A stretch of DNA of 30,367 nucleotides, from contig JBKDJY010000022.1 in assembly GCA_046345275.1 (NCBI GenBank), forward strand, positions 1-30,367, given 5' to 3'. The position numbers were made by a program, and so were the translations under genes. This stretch comes from UBA4416 sp046345275. Its GTDB lineage: Bacteria; Bacteroidota; Bacteroidia; B-17B0; Aurantibacillaceae. This document shows, piece after piece, positions 8,363-17,369 of this stretch. Below the pieces are notes generated by a model. The model was given only the letters and a program-made list of their open reading frames with translations. It was not told the DNA's origin and did no database searches. How positions within the stretch are numbered: the stretch's first letter is position 1; the number at the start of each line of letters is the position of its first letter.

Positions 8363-8392
8363 CAAATGTAGTGCATAAAGCAAGACTAAGAA
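8363..8392 (-). promoter_or_regulatory. Probable promoter of the EamA gene
   Basis: On the minus strand a perfect TACATTTG (8370-8363) lies about 18 bases before the EamA ATG. A TTC (8392-8390) sits exactly 19 bases upstream, where TTG is expected. The -7 element is consensus and the -33 element is one base off. Confidence 0.5.
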
Positions 8393-8544
8393 ATGGTTAT
8401 TTTCTAAATACCTAAATATAATTAAATCAACATAAAATGCTTATGCTTTTAACTATTCATTGTTGATAATCAATTTTTTAACAGGTTTTTATTTTTGAAT
8501 TAAATGGCAAATTTGAAAATTAAAGATAAATTAAATTTTGACTT

Positions 8545-10800
8545 ATGATAAAGAAATTACTTTTTCTTATTTTCGTTTTGCAATTTGTTTGCTTAACAAT
8601 ATTTGCTCAAAACCCCGATTTAAAATCGGATGCAGCCTATTACTTTGATATTAAGGATTACAAAAAAGCTTATGAAGCTTATGATAAACTATCTGTTCAA
8701 AATCCAAAAAATATAGAATATACAATTCGCTTGGGATATTCTGCACTATATTATCCTGACAAAAAAGCCAGATCGATTGAAATATTTGAATTGCTTCAAG
8801 GTAAAAGCAATACACCTGACAACGATTTATACTTAGCAAAAGCTTACCATTTTAATTATCGTTTTGATGATGGCATTAAATACTATGAGAAATTTATAAA
8901 TTTAATAGAGCCAAAAGCTTCTTCTGACGATTTAAAATTAATTGAGGAAGCTAAGCTTGGCATTGTGAATTGCAAAAACGGGATTGATATGTTGGCAAAG
9001 AAAGTTACTGTCGATATTAAAAATTTAGGTGAACCTTTAAATACAGACGATCATGAGTATGTTCCTGTAATTTCAAGTGATGAAGCCGTGATCATTTACA
9101 CATATGTAGGAAAAAATTCTACTGGAGGAAAATTAAATGATGATTTAAAGCCTGATAAATTAGATGGCACATTTCATGAAGACATATTTATTTCAAAAAG
9201 AATTAATGATTCTACTTTTAGCAAAGGAAAAAGTATTAGTTCTTCAATAAATACAAATGGGCATGATGCTTCAATCGCTTTATCTCCAGACGGGACGACT
9301 TTATTTACATACGCTAGCACAACTAAAGATAATGGCGATATTTATGTCAGTACCTATAAAGGTGAAGATTGGTCTACTCCTGAAAAACTAAATGAAAATA
9401 TTAATACAAAGGAGTGGGAAGGCAGTTGCTCGATAACTTCAGATGGCCGTCATTTGTATTTTGCTTCCGACAGACCAGGCGGACTGGGAGGTAGAGATTT
9501 ATACGTGTCCGAAAAAATTAACAATGAATGGGGGCCTGCGGTAAATTTAGGACCACAAATTAATACCAAATACGATGAGGATGCACCATTTATTCATCCT
9601 GATTGCATCACTCTTTTCTTCAGTTCACAGGGACATAAAAGTATTGGGGGTTATGATATCATGTATTCTATTAAAAAAGAAAACAATTGGATAGAGCCAG
9701 TAAGCATGGGAATACCTTTAAATACAACTGAAGATGATAGGTATTTTGTTATCAATGCCAGAGGTGATGTAGGTTATTTTTCTTCTAACAGAAGTAATTC
9801 TGGAGGAATTGGAGGACAAGATATATACAAAGTAATGCCAGGCATCATCGGTGAAAAGCCAGTTTTGGTGTTATTAAAAGGAAATGTTTACGCCGATGAA
9901 AAACCAATTGGTTCAAAAATAGAAATTCGTAAAAAATCTAATAATGAGCTTTTCGGCCCATATTATTCTAACACCAAATCGGGTAAATATTTAATGGCGC
10001 TTACTCCTGGTAGTGGCTATAAAATGGTTATAAATGTTGAAGGTTATGAACCAATTGAAGAAGAAATTGATATTGATAATTTAAAAAAATTTGTCGAAAT
10101 ACAGAAAGATTTTTATGTGTATTCCGAGAATTTTTTGCCTAAGCGTGTCCAAAAATCGCTTAAACAAATTTTGGATAGTTTACTTGAAAACATTACAAAC
10201 GCTGAAAATTTTAATAATGACGTAAATTACGCCAATATAGGCAATGACGTTAAGCCTGCTAACACACCTACATCCACAACAGTTGTTGAAAAAGACGCTT
10301 TGGCAAAACAATCAAATTCATCTTCAAAACAAGAAACTCCAAAATCTGAACCCATAAAATCAGAGACAACAAAAGCAACAAGCCCTCAGAAAAATGAGAA
10401 TATAAATCCTTGTGGTAATGAAGCATTTCCAAATTTTTCTGTTTTAAAAGGAAAATCTCTGAACATCGCTTCTAACTATAAAAAATTACTGGACATAGGA
10501 GGTAATTTCTGTTCAGAAGGTTTGGTATTTAAAGTCCAGATTGCTGCCTATAAATTTCCTGAAAATTATAAATATGATCGGTTAATTGAATTCGGTGCAC
10601 CTGAAGTGACAAAATATCCAGACGGCCTAACCCGCTTCACGCAATTACAATTTTCAACCATCAAAGAAGCTGAAGCGGCCAGACAAAAAATAATTAAGAA
10701 AGGACAAAAAGATGCTTGGATTACTGGTTTTGTTGGAGATAAACGTTATACTTTAGAAGAATTAGTTTCTTTAGATTTCTTTGGAAAAGCAATTAATTAA
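8545..10800 (+). CDS. TPR/PD40-propeller/SPOR exported envelope protein
   Basis: The 751-residue protein begins with a signal peptide ending TIFAQ (about residue 21). Residues 28-150 look like TPR helices (YYFDIKDYKKAYEAYDKL, GYSALYYPD). Residues 155-430 are PD40/WD40-like propeller blades with repeated phrases such as SPDGTTLF, SDGRHLYFASDRPGGLGG and GDVGYFSSNRSNSGG. Residues 435-525 resemble a carboxypeptidase-regulatory-like beta domain (GNVYADEKPIGSKIEIRKK). A Ser/Thr/Lys/Glu-rich linker (about 560-635) leads to a C-terminal SPOR-like domain from 661 (FKVQIAAYK, GLTRFTQLQFSTIKEAEAAR). SPOR domains bind peptidoglycan, so it is probably a periplasmic or outer-membrane-associated protein tethered to the wall. 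The layout resembles the T9SS component PorE and relatives, except that those end in OmpA-type domains. It is a single gene, transcribed away from EamA. Confidence 0.82.
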   Translation: MIKKLLFLIFVLQFVCLTIFAQNPDLKSDAAYYFDIKDYKKAYEAYDKLSVQNPKNIEYTIRLGYSALYYPDKKARSIEIFELLQGKSNTPDNDLYLAKAYHFNYRFDDGIKYYEKFINLIEPKASSDDLKLIEEAKLGIVNCKNGIDMLAKKVTVDIKNLGEPLNTDDHEYVPVISSDEAVIIYTYVGKNSTGGKLNDDLKPDKLDGTFHEDIFISKRINDSTFSKGKSISSSINTNGHDASIALSPDGTTLFTYASTTKDNGDIYVSTYKGEDWSTPEKLNENINTKEWEGSCSITSDGRHLYFASDRPGGLGGRDLYVSEKINNEWGPAVNLGPQINTKYDEDAPFIHPDCITLFFSSQGHKSIGGYDIMYSIKKENNWIEPVSMGIPLNTTEDDRYFVINARGDVGYFSSNRSNSGGIGGQDIYKVMPGIIGEKPVLVLLKGNVYADEKPIGSKIEIRKKSNNELFGPYYSNTKSGKYLMALTPGSGYKMVINVEGYEPIEEEIDIDNLKKFVEIQKDFYVYSENFLPKRVQKSLKQILDSLLENITNAENFNNDVNYANIGNDVKPANTPTSTTVVEKDALAKQSNSSSKQETPKSEPIKSETTKATSPQKNENINPCGNEAFPNFSVLKGKSLNIASNYKKLLDIGGNFCSEGLVFKVQIAAYKFPENYKYDRLIEFGAPEVTKYPDGLTRFTQLQFSTIKEAEAARQKIIKKGQKDAWITGFVGDKRYTLEELVSLDFFGKAIN

Positions 10801-10882
10801 CATTCGCTTTTTTCTTTAACGTTTATAATTCATTATTCATATTTTACAAAAAAGGGTAACTTAGTTGCTGATAATAAAGACT

Positions 10883-12667
10883 ATGTTACGTTCACACACC
10901 TGCGGAGAACTCAGAATTTCTGACCTCAACAAAACAGTAACCCTATGTGGTTGGGTTCAAACTTCCAGAAAATTAGGTTCCATCACATTTATTGATTTAA
11001 GAGATAGATATGGGATTACCCAAATAAAAATAAACTCTCAAAGTGATGGTACTCCTCTATTTAATGAGATCTCAAAGTCAATAGGAAGGGAGTATGTTAT
11101 ACAAGTTTTCGGTAAAGTAGTTGAACGTGAAAGTAAAAATAAAAATAATCCTACTGGTGACATTGAAATCGAATTACAAACCATTGCAATACTAAACGAA
11201 TCTAAAACGCCACCCTTTACCATCGAAGACAATACAGATGGCGGTGATGAGTTGCGAATGAAATACCGTTACCTAGATTTAAGAAGAAATGAGGTTCGTA
11301 AAAATTTAGAATTACGTCACCGAATAGCCATAGAAACCCGAAACTATTTAGATAAATTAAATTTTTTAGAAGTTGAAACGCCTGTTTTAATAAAATCTAC
11401 GCCTGAGGGAGCTCGCGACTTTGTTGTGCCAAGTCGCATGAATGAAAGACAATTTTACGCGTTACCACAATCTCCCCAAACATTTAAACAATTATTAATG
11501 GTTGCTGGTTTTGACAGATATTATCAAATTGTAAAATGTTTTAGAGATGAAGATTTAAGAGCGGATCGACAACCAGAATTTACTCAAATAGATTGCGAAA
11601 TGAGTTTTGTTGAACAACAAGATATTTTAGATACGTTTGAAGGGTTGATTCGCCATTTATTCAAAGCGGTTAAAGATATTGAATTGCCAAGCCTTCCACA
11701 TATGACTTATGCGAATGCGATAAAGTATTATGGAAATGATAAACCCGACACGCGCTTCGACATGAAATTTGTTGAATTAAATGACATCGTGAAGGGAAAA
11801 GATTTTCCTGTTTTCGACAAAGCAGAATCTATCATTGGGATTTGTGCAAAAGGCGCAGCAGAATATACACGCAAGCAATTAGATGAATTAACAGATTGGG
11901 TAAAGCGTCCTCAAATAGGCGCTACTGGTTTAGTGTATGCACGCCACCATGCAGATGGAACGATTAAGTCAAGCGTGGATAAATTTTATAATGAAGAAAA
12001 TTTGAAAGCGTGGTCTGTTGCTTGTGATTCGCAACCTGGAGATTTAATTTTAGTATTAGCAGGTTCTGACGAAAAAACTCATAAAGCCATGAGCGAATTA
12101 CGCTTGGAAATGGGAAATCGATTAGGATTAAGAGATAAGAATAAATTTTCAGCCTTATGGGTTATTGATTTTCCTTTATTGGAATGGAATGATGGAGATT
12201 CTAATTTATTAGCATCTTTAGCAGGTCGATGGCATGCAAAACATCATCCATTTACTTCTCCCAAACCAGAAGATTTTGAATTATTAAAATCAAATCCAGG
12301 TCAAGTAAGAGCAAACGCATATGACTTAGTAATTAATGGTGTGGAAATAGGTGGCGGAAGTATTCGAATACATAATAAAGATATTCAATCGCAAATCTTT
12401 GATCTATTAGGTTTTTCAAAAGATGAAGCACAAAAACAGTTTGGGTTTTTATTGAATGCTTTTGAATTTGGTGCGCCTCCGCATGGCGGTTTGGCTTTTG
12501 GCTTTGATAGACTATGCTCCTTATTTGGCGGAGGTGAAAGCATAAGAGATTTTATTGCATTTCCAAAAAATAATTCTGGACGAGATGTAATGATTGATAG
12601 CCCAAGTGAAATTACTGAAGAGCAGCTAAAAGAATTAAACATCAATACGACCATCAAAAACTATTAA
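10883..12667 (+). CDS. aspS: Aspartyl-tRNA synthetase
   Basis: This class II synthetase charges tRNA-Asp in the cytoplasm. The start is the ATG at 10883, giving MLRSHTCGEL; a TTG six codons upstream is in frame but unneeded. The 594 residues run in the bacterial order. An N-terminal OB-fold anticodon domain (about 1-110: VTLCGWVQTSRKLGSITFIDLRDR) is followed by the catalytic core with flipping-loop region ESTPEGARDF-like LIKSTPEGARDF, motif 2 FRDEDLRADRQPEFTQID, a GAD insertion (about 280-420) and motif 3 GGLAFGFDRL. Length is typical for bacterial AspRS. Whether it also charges tRNA-Asn is not visible from the sequence. Two bases separate it from the next gene. Confidence 0.96.
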   Translation: MLRSHTCGELRISDLNKTVTLCGWVQTSRKLGSITFIDLRDRYGITQIKINSQSDGTPLFNEISKSIGREYVIQVFGKVVERESKNKNNPTGDIEIELQTIAILNESKTPPFTIEDNTDGGDELRMKYRYLDLRRNEVRKNLELRHRIAIETRNYLDKLNFLEVETPVLIKSTPEGARDFVVPSRMNERQFYALPQSPQTFKQLLMVAGFDRYYQIVKCFRDEDLRADRQPEFTQIDCEMSFVEQQDILDTFEGLIRHLFKAVKDIELPSLPHMTYANAIKYYGNDKPDTRFDMKFVELNDIVKGKDFPVFDKAESIIGICAKGAAEYTRKQLDELTDWVKRPQIGATGLVYARHHADGTIKSSVDKFYNEENLKAWSVACDSQPGDLILVLAGSDEKTHKAMSELRLEMGNRLGLRDKNKFSALWVIDFPLLEWNDGDSNLLASLAGRWHAKHHPFTSPKPEDFELLKSNPGQVRANAYDLVINGVEIGGGSIRIHNKDIQSQIFDLLGFSKDEAQKQFGFLLNAFEFGAPPHGGLAFGFDRLCSLFGGGESIRDFIAFPKNNSGRDVMIDSPSEITEEQLKELNINTTIKNY

Positions 12668-12669
12668 AG

Positions 12670-13476
12670 ATGATTGTAATTGGGGTTATCTTATTTTTAA
12701 TGATTGGTATTATTTTGGGTTTAATTGGAGGTGGTGGTTCTATTTTGGCGGTTCCTGTATTGGTTTACGCTTTCCAACTTTCAGCTAATGATGCCACTTC
12801 TTATTCTTTATTTATCATCGGCATATCTTCTTTAATTGGCGCTATTGTTTATTTACAAAAAGGAGAACTTAGTATTGAAGCCATTTTAAAATTTGCACTC
12901 GCTTCTATGATAACAGTTTTTCTTGTGAGAAAATATTTATTATCTGCTATTCCTGCATATTTTGAGGCATTTCACTATACAATCTCAAAGAATTATTTAA
13001 TCATGCTTTTATTTTCCCTACTTACCTTAATATCTTCAATTGTTATGATAAGAAATAAAAAGCCAAACAAAACGAGTAAAATAAAGTGGGATGCCTTTTA
13101 TAAAAGTCCTGTTGGCCTTCCAGTTATTATTCTAATGGGAGTTTTAGTTGGATTAATAAATGGTCTTCTTGGCGTTGGAGGAGGTTTTATTATAGTTCCC
13201 GTCATCATGTTTTCGATGCAACTCAATTTTAAAAAAGCAATTGGCACGTCTCTATTTATAATTTCTTTAAATTCACTCATTGGTTTTTCAATTAATATTC
13301 CTCATCAATATATCAACTGGTTTTTGCTTCTAGGAATAACATCTTTATGCATCATAGGAATTATCTTAGGACATTATTTATCAAACAAAATTTCATCTAC
13401 TCGGCTTAAACCTTTTTTTGGATGGTTTACATTATGTGTTGGTTTTTTTGTAATTATTAAAGAAAGTTTTTTTTAA
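12670..13476 (+). CDS. TSUP-family (TauE/SafE) membrane permease
   Basis: TSUP proteins are inner-membrane carriers, usually linked to export or uptake of sulfur-containing or organic anions; the substrate here is unknown. The 268 residues form about eight hydrophobic helices in two halves, each opening with the family glycine-rich motif: GLIGGGGSILAVPVLVY (about 18-34) and GLINGLLGVGGGFIIVPV (about 160-177). The ATG lies two bases after the aspS stop, so translation is probably coupled. mltG follows after 10 bases. Confidence 0.88.
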   Translation: MIVIGVILFLMIGIILGLIGGGGSILAVPVLVYAFQLSANDATSYSLFIIGISSLIGAIVYLQKGELSIEAILKFALASMITVFLVRKYLLSAIPAYFEAFHYTISKNYLIMLLFSLLTLISSIVMIRNKKPNKTSKIKWDAFYKSPVGLPVIILMGVLVGLINGLLGVGGGFIIVPVIMFSMQLNFKKAIGTSLFIISLNSLIGFSINIPHQYINWFLLLGITSLCIIGIILGHYLSNKISSTRLKPFFGWFTLCVGFFVIIKESFF

Positions 13477-13486
13477 GATCTGAAGG

Positions 13487-14536
13487 ATGCGCAAATCAAA
13501 GAAAGGAATCATAAAAAAGGTTTTTATTGTATTTGTTTTATGTATTTGTTTTGCTGGATATTTTATTTATAAAAATGCTTTCAAAAATAACGTAAGATTA
13601 AATGGTAAAAAATTTACTTATCTCTATATAAAATCTAATTCAACGTATGAAGATGTATTAACTGAAATTTATTCTCAAGACATCATTGAAGATAAAATAA
13701 GTTTTGAATGGACGGCTCGTGAAATGGACTTAGAGGACAATATTCATTGTGGGAAATTTCGAATCGATGACAAAATGAGTAATCGCTCCATCATCAATGC
13801 TATAAAGAAAAATAGACAAGAAAAAATAAAATTATATTTCAATTCACAAATTCGAACGAAAGAAGAGTTTATAAATTACGTGACTGACAAACTCGAATTA
13901 AGTAAGGATGAAGTTGAAGATTTTTGTAATAATGATCAAAAACTTGATAAAGTATTTCATTTAAACTCAGAAAATATGATGTGCTTGGTTGTTCCTAAAA
14001 TTCATGAAATAAGTTGGGCTACAACATTTGAAGAATTTGAGAAAATATTGAAAAAATCGTATGATTCTCTTTGGACTGATGAAAAAAGAACAAAAGCAAA
14101 AATAATTGGATTTACAATTCCTGAGGTTATAATTATAGCCTCTATAACCCAAAGCGAGAGTAATATAAAATCTGAACAGCAAAAAATTGCAGGAGTATAT
14201 ATCAACCGTTTGAAAAAAGGAATGAGGTTACAGGCAGACCCAACAGTCGTTTTCGCTAATCAAAATTTTGATGCACAGCGTGTTTTATCTATAGATAAAG
14301 AAATTGATTCGCCTTACAATACCTATAAATACAAAGGATTACCACCTGGACCGATTTGTTTGGTTCAACCTTCATCAATTGATGCGGTGCTAAATTACAC
14401 CAAACACGTCTATACCTTTTTTTGCGCTAAACCAGACTTTAGCGGTTACTCAAATTTTACAAATAATTATTTGATTCATCAAAAAAACGCTAAAGCTTAT
14501 CAAGAGGCCTTAAATAAAAAAGGAATTAATAGATAA
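13487..14536 (+). CDS. mltG: Endolytic murein transglycosylase MltG (YceG-like)
   Basis: MltG cuts nascent glycan strands at the inner membrane and sets strand length. The 349 residues have a short basic start, one membrane helix (about 10-28), a LysM-like/alpha-beta region (40-190) and the YceG catalytic domain (about 205-340). The active-site block reads ASITQSES; the conserved catalytic Glu corresponds to E224, while the position two residues earlier, Glu in E. coli, is Gln. Other family blocks are present: IAGVYINRLKKGMRLQADPT and YNTYKYKGLPPGPI. The N-terminal half is divergent but length is normal. It is the last gene of the aspS-TSUP-mltG run. Confidence 0.9.
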   Translation: MRKSKKGIIKKVFIVFVLCICFAGYFIYKNAFKNNVRLNGKKFTYLYIKSNSTYEDVLTEIYSQDIIEDKISFEWTAREMDLEDNIHCGKFRIDDKMSNRSIINAIKKNRQEKIKLYFNSQIRTKEEFINYVTDKLELSKDEVEDFCNNDQKLDKVFHLNSENMMCLVVPKIHEISWATTFEEFEKILKKSYDSLWTDEKRTKAKIIGFTIPEVIIIASITQSESNIKSEQQKIAGVYINRLKKGMRLQADPTVVFANQNFDAQRVLSIDKEIDSPYNTYKYKGLPPGPICLVQPSSIDAVLNYTKHVYTFFCAKPDFSGYSNFTNNYLIHQKNAKAYQEALNKKGINR

Positions 14537-14570
14537 TTTTTCTTCCAAACTAAGGCTTATAATGAATTAA

Positions 14571-14605
14571 ATAAAAAAGCCTTAGCGTTTGTTTTGCTAA
14601 GGCTT
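14571..14605 (-). terminator. Terminator of the Bax-inhibitor-like gene
   Basis: AAGCCTTAGC (14577-14586) and GCTAAGGCTT (14596-14605) form a perfect 10-bp stem with a 9-base loop. On the minus strand it is followed by TTTTTTATTT, a classic terminator 22 bases beyond the stop of the gene at 14627. A third copy of the arm (CTAAGGCTT, 14550-14558) allows an alternative stem on the plus strand, so the site may also stop mltG transcription. Confidence 0.8.
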
Positions 14606-14626
14606 AATTAAGCTTTTGATTTAAAA

Positions 14627-15361
14627 TTAATTTCTTTTTCCGAAAATATTGAGTAATGATAAAAATAAATTGATAAAATCTAAGTATAAATTTAATGCTC
14701 CCATTACTGCTAACTTTTTAAAAGAATCAGACCCATCATTTTGAGCTAAGGTATTTTTAATATTTTGCATATCATACGCCGTTAATCCTGTAAAAATAAT
14801 TACGGCAATCACACTAATAATATAACCCATTTGCTCGCTATGCATAAAATAGTTGATAAGTGAAGCAATAAAAATGCCTACTAAACCAATCATTAAGATG
14901 CTTCGTAATTTTGTTAAGTCAGTTTTAGTGAAGTAGCCTACCAACGCCATGGTGCCAAACAACCCGCAAGTTGATAAAAATATATTTGCGATGGAACCCA
15001 CTTGATAAATGATAAAAATGTAGCTAATGCTGATTCCGAATAAGGTTGAAAAAACCAGAAATAACGCTACAATACCCACATAAGATAATTTTCTGAATCC
15101 AGCACCCATTCCAATCAATAGAATAAGAGGAGCAAAAGTGATAATATGTCCAAGCATGGATTTATGAACATAGCCATCATCACCTTGTGTAATCATTATA
15201 TCGAAAAGACTTGGAATAAAAGCAAAAGATAGTGATGAAATTGTTGTTATAACCATTCCAGCAAACATCCAAGCAAATACAGTTGCCAATAAATTTTTTT
15301 GAGTAATAACCGAAGCATATTCAATGTTGTCGATATCAGTTTTTCTAAAATTTGTTTCCAT
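14627..15361 (-). CDS. Bax inhibitor-1 / YccA family membrane protein
   Basis: This 244-residue protein has seven predicted membrane helices and matches the BI-1/YccA family: AWMFAGMVITT near residue 32, FAPLILLIGMGAGFRKLS about 75-92, and the family signature FTGLTAYDMQNIK at about 190-202, followed by the last helix with ALNLYLDFINLFLSLL. Bacterial members are inner-membrane proteins linked to quality control (YccA inhibits FtsH in E. coli) or proton-dependent calcium leak (BsYetJ). Which applies here is unknown. It is divergent from dprA and has its own terminator. Confidence 0.92.
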   Translation of the reverse strand: METNFRKTDIDNIEYASVITQKNLLATVFAWMFAGMVITTISSLSFAFIPSLFDIMITQGDDGYVHKSMLGHIITFAPLILLIGMGAGFRKLSYVGIVALFLVFSTLFGISISYIFIIYQVGSIANIFLSTCGLFGTMALVGYFTKTDLTKLRSILMIGLVGIFIASLINYFMHSEQMGYIISVIAVIIFTGLTAYDMQNIKNTLAQNDGSDSFKKLAVMGALNLYLDFINLFLSLLNIFGKRN

Positions 15362-15472
15362 TTTTTTTGTTTTTTTATGGTCATAAAGATACGTTAAAAA
15401 AAAGGTTTGAGTTGTAAAAAATAGTTAAAGTTTAATCGCTTAAATTAAAGCGCCAAACATTCCGTTTTAATA

Positions 15473-15502
15473 TTGGCTTTTTATTTTATTGTTATATTTT
15501 TG
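15473..15502 (+). promoter_or_regulatory. Bacteroidota-type promoter of dprA
   Basis: TTG (15473-15475), a 19-base spacer and TATTTTTG (15495-15502) match TTG-N19-TAnnTTTG exactly. Transcription would begin near 15509, about 22 bases before the dprA ATG. This also argues against the longer reading from a TTG at 15489, which would lie inside the promoter. Confidence 0.75.
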
Positions 15503-15530
15503 TAATTACGATTCCAAAAAAAATAATAAT

Positions 15531-16640
15531 ATGTCTTCAAGCGATTTACAATATCAAATTGCACTTACCTTAGTGAATGGCGTTGGAGATGTTTTAGCAA
15601 AAAATTTAGTTGCATACTGCGGGAGTGCTGAACAGGTGTTTAGAAGTAAAAAAAGTTTACTTGAGAAAATACCTGGCATTGGAGAGTTAATATCTCAAAA
15701 AATCACAAACCATAAATGGGAATTGAATAGGGCAGAAAAGGAAATTAAATTTATTGAGGATAATCAAATTACTGCATTATTTTTTACGAGTAAAGAATTT
15801 CCCCAAAGACTAAAAAATTGTCATGACAGTCCTATATTATTGTATTATAAAGGAAGCACTGATTTAAATAATCAAAAAATTATCTCAGTAGTTGGCACTA
15901 GAACTCCTTCAGCATATGGTAATCAAATGACTGAAAAATTAATTAAGGATTTAAAGGATAGTGGAATTTTGGTAATCAGTGGATTGGCTTATGGAATAGA
16001 TATTTTAGCACATAAAGAAGCCTTGGCAAATCAATTAGATACGGTAGGAGTTTTAGCTCATGGGTTGGATAGGATTTATCCTGCAGTACATTCTAATTAT
16101 GCTAAGAAGATGATAGATCAAGGTGGTTTATTAACGGAGTTTATCTGCGGCACAAATCCTGATAGAGAAAATTTTCCAAAACGAAATCGTATTGTAGCTG
16201 GCATGTGTGACGCGTTGATAGTATTAGAATCAAAAAGACAGGGAGGTAGTTTAATTACAGCAACGATTGCGAACACATATTGTAAAGACGTATTTGCCTT
16301 TCCTGGCAAAGCGAACGATTCTTTAAGTGAGGGCTGCAATGGATTGATAAAATCAAATAGAGCAAGCTTAATTGAAAGTGCTGAAGATTTATTTTACATC
16401 ATGAATTGGAAAGAAGAAAACAAAATAAAAAAATCTCAACAAATACCTCTTTTTATAAATCTAAATAGTGAAGAACAAATTATTGTTGATTGCTTTAAAG
16501 AAAGAAATCAATTACACATCGATGAAATATGCACAGCAACGCAATTATCTGTGAGTAAAACATCTTCTTCTCTATTGAATTTAGAATTTTCGAATGTAAT
16601 TAAATCGATGCCCGGAAAAATTTACCAGTTAAATAGGTAA
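15531..16640 (+). CDS. dprA: DNA-processing protein DprA (Smf)
   Basis: DprA binds incoming single-stranded DNA and loads RecA during natural transformation; it is also kept in species not known to be competent. From the ATG at 15531 the protein is 369 residues. An N-terminal HhH/SAM-like region (about 1-75, VNGVGDVLAKNL, IPGIGELISQKI) precedes the Rossmann-like core with VVGTRTPSAYG, VISGLAYGIDILAHK, GGLLTEF and FPKRNRIVAG. A C-terminal winged-helix region (about 310-369) follows. All hallmark motifs are present and length is typical. Its last 12 bases overlap the 3' end of the convergent transporter gene. Confidence 0.95.
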   Translation: MSSSDLQYQIALTLVNGVGDVLAKNLVAYCGSAEQVFRSKKSLLEKIPGIGELISQKITNHKWELNRAEKEIKFIEDNQITALFFTSKEFPQRLKNCHDSPILLYYKGSTDLNNQKIISVVGTRTPSAYGNQMTEKLIKDLKDSGILVISGLAYGIDILAHKEALANQLDTVGVLAHGLDRIYPAVHSNYAKKMIDQGGLLTEFICGTNPDRENFPKRNRIVAGMCDALIVLESKRQGGSLITATIANTYCKDVFAFPGKANDSLSEGCNGLIKSNRASLIESAEDLFYIMNWKEENKIKKSQQIPLFINLNSEEQIIVDCFKERNQLHIDEICTATQLSVSKTSSSLLNLEFSNVIKSMPGKIYQLNR

Positions 16641-17291
16641 AACTTCTTTTTTTAAAAATCTTTCAATGACGTAATGTCCAATATAAATAAAAGGAATCAA
16701 TGCGATAGCAACTGATAATTTAAATGTATAACCCCAACTGGCATTTGTTAACAGTTCGGCCGCTGTCCATTTTCCTGGTAAAAAGAAAGCAATGTATTGA
16801 ACTATAAAAGTGTCTACTAGCTGGCTTATTAAAGTACTACCTGTTGCCCTTAGCCAAATAAATCGATTGCCAGTAATTTTTTTAAAAAATAAAAAAGTAT
16901 AAATATCTACTAATTGGGATGCAAAAAAAGCAACGATGCTTCCGATGATAATCCATTGCGACTGCCCAAAAACAGTTTTAAATACCGTATCATTTACTGG
17001 TGATAATTCTGCGGCTGGTATTTTAATAGCGATTGCTAAAACGATAAAAACAAAACTAATTAAACAAATAGTTATGTAAGTTATTTTTTTTACACCATCT
17101 TTTCCAAAATGCTCATTGATTAAATCAGTTAATATAAATACAATTGGCCAAAGAATAATACCAATACTTTGTGTAAATAAACCAAAAAACTGAATGAGTT
17201 TACCGCCAATTAATTCGGCTATGATAGCGTTAGTGATAAAAAATCCAGCTAAAGCCAAAAACACTAAATCTTTTCTATTATTTAAATTCAT
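16629..17291 (-). CDS. Queuosine precursor transporter (YhhQ/DUF165, VUT family)
   Basis: Members such as E. coli YhhQ import preQ0/preQ1 for synthesis of the tRNA nucleoside queuosine. The 220 residues have six or so membrane helices and family blocks: GGKLIQFFGL near residue 29, WPIVFILTDLINEHFGKDGVKK (about 48-69), FASQLVDIYTF (about 123-133) and RATGSTLISQLVDTFIVQY (about 148-166). The paired SQLVD sequences in two helices are typical. Start ATG 17291-17289. It overlaps dprA tail to tail by 12 bases and diverges from the large sensor gene. No preQ1 riboswitch is recognisable in the short leader. Confidence 0.88.
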   Translation of the reverse strand: MNLNNRKDLVFLALAGFFITNAIIAELIGGKLIQFFGLFTQSIGIILWPIVFILTDLINEHFGKDGVKKITYITICLISFVFIVLAIAIKIPAAELSPVNDTVFKTVFGQSQWIIIGSIVAFFASQLVDIYTFLFFKKITGNRFIWLRATGSTLISQLVDTFIVQYIAFFLPGKWTAAELLTNASWGYTFKLSVAIALIPFIYIGHYVIERFLKKEVLPI

Positions 17292-17369
17292 CTACATTGT
17301 TTTACATGATTATTTAATTAACCAACGTTTTGGTTTTTTGTTTAAATTTAAGTTTTTAATGTAAAATAA

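Noticed and set aside
15437..15452. Near-palindrome CGCTTAAATTAAAGCG between the divergent BI-1 and dprA genes
   Set aside because: Two mismatches and very AT-rich arms; could be an operator but support is too weak to call.
17292..17369. preQ1 riboswitch before the queuosine-precursor transporter
   Set aside because: The short AT-rich leader shows no preQ1 aptamer pattern; the small AACCAA/TTGGTT hairpin there is not specific.
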